A stretch of DNA of 25,101 nt, from NCBI GenBank assembly GCA_015494725.1, contig WGAR01000079.1, positions 1-25,101 of the forward strand. The letters run 5' to 3'. The number at the start of each line of letters is the position of its first letter. Positions within the stretch are counted from its first letter, which is position 1. Positions 21,743-25,101 of this stretch are shown in pieces. A program made the translations under genes and the position numbers. The notes beneath the pieces were generated by a model, which worked only from the letters and a program-made list of their open reading frames with translations, made no database searches and had not been told where the DNA came from. The DNA comes from Thermodesulfobacteriaceae bacterium (GTDB lineage: Bacteria; Desulfobacterota; Thermodesulfobacteria; Thermodesulfobacteriales; Thermodesulfobacteriaceae).

Positions 21743-22271
21743 GCGAAAAGACAGCCCGGAGGGGATGCTCCTGGAGATGCTGGAAGTGGTGGATGAACAG
21801 GGAAACACCATGGGGCTCCTCCCCCGGGGTCAGATCCATGAACAGAAACTCTTTCATAAATCTGTCCACGTGGTGATCTTTAATCCGGAGGGACGGCTCT
21901 ATCTCCAGAAACGCTCCCGTCTCAAGGACGAAAATCCGGGAAAATGGGATTCTTCGGCCTCGGGGCACGTGGCCCCCGGTGAGCCCTATCCGGTGGCTGC
22001 ACGCCGGGAATTGAAGGAAGAACTGGGGTTGCTGTGCGGTCTGAAGGAGGTGGGGCGGTTGCCGGCCTCCCCGGAGACCGGCTATGAATTCGTGGTTATC
22101 TTCAAAGGGACCACCCGCAAGAATCCCCGTCCCAATCCCATGGAGATCGAAGAGGGGCGGTTTGTGAGCCCGGAGGAGCTGGAACAGTGGCTTACCGAAA
22201 GGCCCGAGGATTTTACCCCCACCTTTCGGCTCCTCTGGGATCGGTATCGCCGGGCCCTACTCACCAGATAG
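21723..22271 (+). CDS. Nudix hydrolase
   Basis: A 182-residue protein with a perfect Nudix box at 81-103 (G-x5-E-x7-REL-x-EE-x-GL), the metal-binding loop that hydrolyses nucleoside diphosphates linked to another group. The layout MLEVVDEQGNTMGLLPRGQIH...FHKSVHVVIFN...LYLQKRS is that of the YfcD/isopentenyl-diphosphate isomerase-like branch, whose substrates are mostly unknown. It overlaps larB by 20 bases with GGAG before its ATG, so it belongs to the same + strand unit. Because LarB works on a dinucleotide, a link to nicotinate dinucleotide handling is possible but unproven. Its last 15 bases overlap the convergent regulator gene. Confidence 0.9.
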   Translation: MAKRGRKRKDSPEGMLLEMLEVVDEQGNTMGLLPRGQIHEQKLFHKSVHVVIFNPEGRLYLQKRSRLKDENPGKWDSSASGHVAPGEPYPVAARRELKEELGLLCGLKEVGRLPASPETGYEFVVIFKGTTRKNPRPNPMEIEEGRFVSPEELEQWLTERPEDFTPTFRLLWDRYRRALLTR

Positions 22272-23630
22272 GCCGTATTTTTCCAGCTTATAACGCAGGA
22301 CTCTTTCGGAGATACCCAGGAGTTCTGCGGCCCGGGTCTTGATCCCGCCGCTGGCCTTCAGGGCCTCCTCCAGGCGGGTCTTTTCCAGAAGTTCTACCGC
22401 TTCCGGAAGCGGAAGGCTCCGGATCCGAGCCCAGAGGTCCTCACCGGCAGGGGCAAAGGCCAGGTCCTTCAGGGTTATCAGGGGACCTTCGGCCAGGATG
22501 ACCGCCCTTTCGATCATGTTCTGAAGTTCGCGTACATTGCCGGGAAAGGCATAGGAAAGCAGTCGTTCCAGGGCCTCCCGTGAGAAATCTTCCACGGGTT
22601 TCTGATATTTGCGAGCATATTTCCGAAGAAAGAAGCGGGCCAGGGGCAGGAGGTCTTCCCGTCTTTCCCGTAGAGGCGGAAGGTGGATGGTAATCACCGA
22701 AAGACGCCAGTAAAGATCCTCGCGAAAGCGCCCCTCCCGCACCATGGCGTTGAGGTCCCGGTTGGTGGCAGCGATGATCCGGGCCCGGCTGCGAAGCTCC
22801 CTGCGTCCTCCCAGCCGGCGAAAGGTTCCGTCCTGAAGCACCCGCAGGAGCTTGGCCTGAAGAGCAAGGGGAAGTTCTCCTATTTCATCCAGGAAAAGGG
22901 TTCCCTCTCCGGCTTCTTCAAAAAGTCCGGGTTTGGCCTTATCGGCCCCGGTAAAGGCCCCCCGTTCGTGGCCGAAGAGTTCGGACTCCAGCAGCCCCTC
23001 CGGGATGGCTGCGCAGTTGATCTTGAGGAAAGGTTTATCCCTGCGGGGACTTAAGCGGTGGATCAACCCGGCCAGGACCTCTTTTCCGGTGCCGGATTCC
23101 CCGGTAAGAAGCACTGTGGCCTCGGTGGGAGCCACCCGGGCACAGAGCCTCAGGATCTCCTTCATGGCCGGGCTTTCGGCCACCAGGTCTTCGGCCTCGG
23201 GAAGCTCCAGGGAGGCGAGCTTCCTTCGCAAGTCCTCTACCTCGCGGCGCAGGCGAAGTTCCGAAAGGGCCCGGTCAAGGATCAGGACCAGTTCCTCCAG
23301 ATTTACGGGCTTGGTGAGATAATGATAGGCCCCGAGCTTCATGGCCTCCACCGCCCGTTCCACCGTGGCAAAGGCCGTAAGCATTACAATGGCGGTAAGA
23401 GGGCTTCTTTCCCGGATACGGGGGAGGAGGCGAAGACCGTCCTCATCCGGAAGGCGCCAGTCCAGCAGCACCAGTTCCGGTTGTTCCTGCTCAAGGATAC
23501 GTAGCCCCTCGGCTCCGCTTTCCGCTTCCAGGATGCGGAAACCCTTGCGGCGGAGATAGTCCCCCAGGATCTTTCTCTGGGCCTCTTCGTCCTCGATCAG
23601 GAGGACCGTGGGATGCTCAGCTCGAAGCAT
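22257..23630 (-). CDS. Sigma-54-dependent response regulator, NtrC family
   Basis: A 457-residue protein with three domains. The receiver (about 8-120) has phospho-acceptor Asp57 (LVLLDWRLPDEDG), acidic pair E13-D14 and Lys107 (LTKPVN). The AAA+ domain (about 145-385) has Walker A GESGTGKE (177-184), the sigma-54 contact loop GAFTGA (224-229) and Walker B LFLDEI (245-250). A Fis-type helix-turn-helix lies at the C-terminus (KTRAAELLGISERVLRYKLEKYG). It should activate sigma-54 promoters when phosphorylated by the kinase encoded just upstream, whose end it overlaps by 34 bases; GAGAGGAAG precedes its ATG. I found no convincing sigma-54 promoter in the window, so the targets are elsewhere or degenerate. 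Confidence 0.95.
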   Translation of the reverse strand: MLRAEHPTVLLIEDEEAQRKILGDYLRRKGFRILEAESGAEGLRILEQEQPELVLLDWRLPDEDGLRLLPRIRERSPLTAIVMLTAFATVERAVEAMKLGAYHYLTKPVNLEELVLILDRALSELRLRREVEDLRRKLASLELPEAEDLVAESPAMKEILRLCARVAPTEATVLLTGESGTGKEVLAGLIHRLSPRRDKPFLKINCAAIPEGLLESELFGHERGAFTGADKAKPGLFEEAGEGTLFLDEIGELPLALQAKLLRVLQDGTFRRLGGRRELRSRARIIAATNRDLNAMVREGRFREDLYWRLSVITIHLPPLRERREDLLPLARFFLRKYARKYQKPVEDFSREALERLLSYAFPGNVRELQNMIERAVILAEGPLITLKDLAFAPAGEDLWARIRSLPLPEAVELLEKTRLEEALKASGGIKTRAAELLGISERVLRYKLEKYGLSGE

Positions 23631-24823
23631 ACTTCCTCTCCGTGCTTTTTAAGGGTAACCCGGCCTCCGTGGGCCTCGGCCACCTGCCTTACAATATAAA
23701 GCCCCAGACCGAAACCTCCCTCCCGGGTGGTGAAAAAGGGCTCAAAGACCCTTTCCCGCAGCTCCTCCGGGATCTCCGTTCCGGTGTTGCAGACGGAGAA
23801 CCGGACTTCTTCCTCGGTAAAGGACACCGTGAGGCGGATCCGGTTGCCCTCCGGGGCCTCCAGGGCGTTGGCCAGGAGATTGAAGAGCGCCCGATAAAGC
23901 CAGCGCCGATCCGCCCGGAGTTCTCCGTCCTCCAGCTGCACCTCGAAGTGCAACCCCCGGGCCTGAGCCTTGGGATGGAATCGACTCTGGATCTCCCCAA
24001 TCAGGTCGGAGACGGGAAAATTCTCCGGCTGGATCTCGAACCCCCGCGCTAAGCGAAGCAGTTCGGAGGTGAGTTCGCTCAGTCGCTGGATCTCTTTTTC
24101 CAGCAAGGGACGGTACTCATGGGCGGCCTGAGGATCCTCCCAGAGATATTGAAGTCCCATGGAGAGAGTGTGCAGGGGGTTGCGGATCTCATGGGCCAGC
24201 ATGGCGGCCAGACGTCCCATGGCCGCCAGTTTTTCCGAGGAAAGGAGCCTTCGGGTCAGGCGTTCCTGTTCTTTTTCCAATCTGAGGGCGTAAAGATAGG
24301 TCAAGCCCAGCAGGAGGAGACCTCCCAGAAACACCAGGCCTCCGTAAAACAGGGCTTCCTCAAAGAGCATACTCTTGAAGGTGTTGTCAAAGGCCACCAG
24401 CAACCGGAAGTATCTTCCCGGGGCCAGTTCGCTTCGGCGACAGAGATAGAAGAGGCGGTCCCTCTGGAAACCCCCGACACACCGGGAAAAGGGGGGAAGA
24501 TTCCGGCTCAATTCCTCGGGGAAGGTATTGAGAAGGACCCGATTCTTTTCCGTAACCAGCACTCCTACCAGCCCCGGATCGCTCTGTAATTCATCGGTGA
24601 GCCAGGCCAGATTACGAAGAAAATCCGGGGGATTGGGCAACACTCGCAGGAGATCCAGATAACCCCGCAGGCGTCCCTCGATCAATCCCAGGGCCCTTTC
24701 GGCCTCAAAGCGCTGGTGGGCGGTAAGGGTGCGCCGGATGATAAAGAGCTGGAGCAGAAAGGTGACCCCCAGAAGCCCCACCCCTACCGCAAAATAGAAA
24801 CGGAAGCGCGATCTCACCACCAT
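23597..24823 (-). CDS. Membrane sensor histidine kinase
   Basis: A 408-residue kinase (with the chosen start). Transmembrane helix 1 is at about 9-29 and helix 2 at about 158-180; they frame a ~125-residue periplasmic sensor region with two cysteines (C115, C128) and no family I recognise. There is no clear HAMP or PAS domain; a short charged coil leads into HisKA with phospho-accepting His211 (MLAHEIRNPLHTLS). The HATPase part has an N-box (FNLLANALEA), VFEPFFTTREGGFGLGLYIV and a C-terminal ELSIP. The start is uncertain: ATG at 24823 keeps the overlap with the upstream gene to 10 bases, GTG codons at 24820 or 24817 have better spacing from AGGA, and an ATG at 24886 would overlap by 73 bases. 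It pairs with the NtrC-type regulator downstream. Confidence 0.92.
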   Translation of the reverse strand: MVVRSRFRFYFAVGVGLLGVTFLLQLFIIRRTLTAHQRFEAERALGLIEGRLRGYLDLLRVLPNPPDFLRNLAWLTDELQSDPGLVGVLVTEKNRVLLNTFPEELSRNLPPFSRCVGGFQRDRLFYLCRRSELAPGRYFRLLVAFDNTFKSMLFEEALFYGGLVFLGGLLLLGLTYLYALRLEKEQERLTRRLLSSEKLAAMGRLAAMLAHEIRNPLHTLSMGLQYLWEDPQAAHEYRPLLEKEIQRLSELTSELLRLARGFEIQPENFPVSDLIGEIQSRFHPKAQARGLHFEVQLEDGELRADRRWLYRALFNLLANALEAPEGNRIRLTVSFTEEEVRFSVCNTGTEIPEELRERVFEPFFTTREGGFGLGLYIVRQVAEAHGGRVTLKKHGEEVCFELSIPRSS

Positions 24824-25101
24824 TTCCTGCGCCAGCGCCGAAAACGACGTTTTTCCCAAGGGCAGGGCCTTTTCCAGAGGGGCCATCCCTGTTCGTCCCG
24901 GAGCCGCAATTGCAGGTGGCGAGACTTAAGCACTTCCGGGATGAGCATATCTCCGCAACGCCAGCCCTGGATCCAGATCTTCTCTCCGGGCCGAAGGGAA
25001 CGTTCCCATTTCCTCCAGAACCTGTAAGGCCCCAGGCGCAGATAAAAGGTCTTTCCTTCCGAAGTCTCCACCACCAGCAGGGGAGGGCGCCATTCCCTTA
25101 C
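24814..25101 (-). CDS. Small beta-rich protein upstream of the sensor kinase (5' end outside window)
   Basis: The frame is open to the window edge, so the N-terminus is missing; 95 codons are seen. The pattern LVVETSEGKTFYLRLGPYRF, then LRPGEKIWIQGWRCGD, then LQLRLRDEQGWPLWKR suggests an OB-fold-like beta barrel. A C-terminal LRDxxGxPLW is, from memory, common in small, probably exported proteins of deltaproteobacteria; not verified. The last 15 residues are very basic and tryptophan-rich (KRRFRRWRRKWW). It overlaps the kinase gene by about 10 bases and is probably in the same operon, so it could act as an accessory to the periplasmic sensor. Function unknown. Confidence 0.6.
   Translation of the reverse strand, partial: VREWRPPLLVVETSEGKTFYLRLGPYRFWRKWERSLRPGEKIWIQGWRCGDMLIPEVLKSRHLQLRLRDEQGWPLWKRPCPWEKRRFRRWRRKWW

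Noticed and set aside
1..25101. Frequent word CCGGAAA/TTTCCGG, considered as a DNA uptake or Chi-like signal because comM is present
   Set aside because: It falls mostly inside genes in varied frames and is explained by common codons (CCG-GAA, TCC-GGA). A count against a codon-shuffled control would be needed to revive it.
1..25101. tRNA, rRNA, CRISPR arrays, insertion sequences, prophage genes
   Set aside because: I looked for clover-leaf ends, regular repeats, transposase motifs and terminal inverted repeats and saw none. Nearly all bases are taken by conserved genes.

Overview
The window reads as chromosomal DNA of an anaerobic, H2-oxidising bacterium, most plausibly a thermophilic, sulfate- or sulfur-metabolising member of the Thermodesulfobacteriota or a close deltaproteobacterial relative. 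The evidence is the gene content: a heterodisulfide-reductase/Mvh-type hydrogenase complex, a periplasmic [NiFe] hydrogenase, a split ATP synthase locus and a CoA-activase protein. The DNA is clearly G+C-rich and very gene-dense, with many 1-34 base gene overlaps. No gap exceeds 300 bases; the longest is the 189-base stretch at 14229-14417. The taxonomic call is inference, since there is no rRNA or other phylogenetic marker here.

Left part (1-6731, + strand): the C-terminal half of a 2-hydroxyacyl-CoA dehydratase activase-like protein; an F0 cluster atpZ-atpI-atpB-atpE closed by a good rho-independent terminator; then a housekeeping run of comM, a CDP-alcohol phosphatidyltransferase and rsmI. 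The F1 genes and the b subunit are not here.

Middle (6728-20320, - strand): two adjacent hydrogen operons. Read in transcription order, the upstream one is merR/hdrC fusion - hdrB - hdrA - mvhD - mvhG - mvhA. It encodes a complete cytoplasmic flavin-based electron-bifurcating HdrABC-MvhADG complex, and every junction overlaps. The downstream one is hydrogenase small subunit (Tat) - large subunit - cytochrome b - maturation protease - hypC - hypA - hypB - hypF, with a recognisable promoter in the gap before it. The periplasmic enzyme would feed electrons from H2 into the membrane. The cytosolic enzyme would split electrons from H2 between ferredoxin and a disulfide-type acceptor. The Hyp proteins would build the Ni-Fe site of both. 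hypD and hypE are missing from the window.

Right part (20367-25101): a divergent + strand trio of a helical protein of unknown function, larB (nickel-pincer cofactor synthesis) and a Nudix hydrolase. This meets, tail to tail, a - strand signalling set: a partial small protein, a membrane sensor kinase and an NtrC-type sigma-54 activator.

The most unusual item is the first gene of the Hdr-Mvh operon. A MerR-type DNA-binding domain is fused to the HdrC iron-sulfur subunit, and a perfect 7+7 palindrome sits directly in front of the gene. This suggests an electron-transfer subunit that also controls its own operon.
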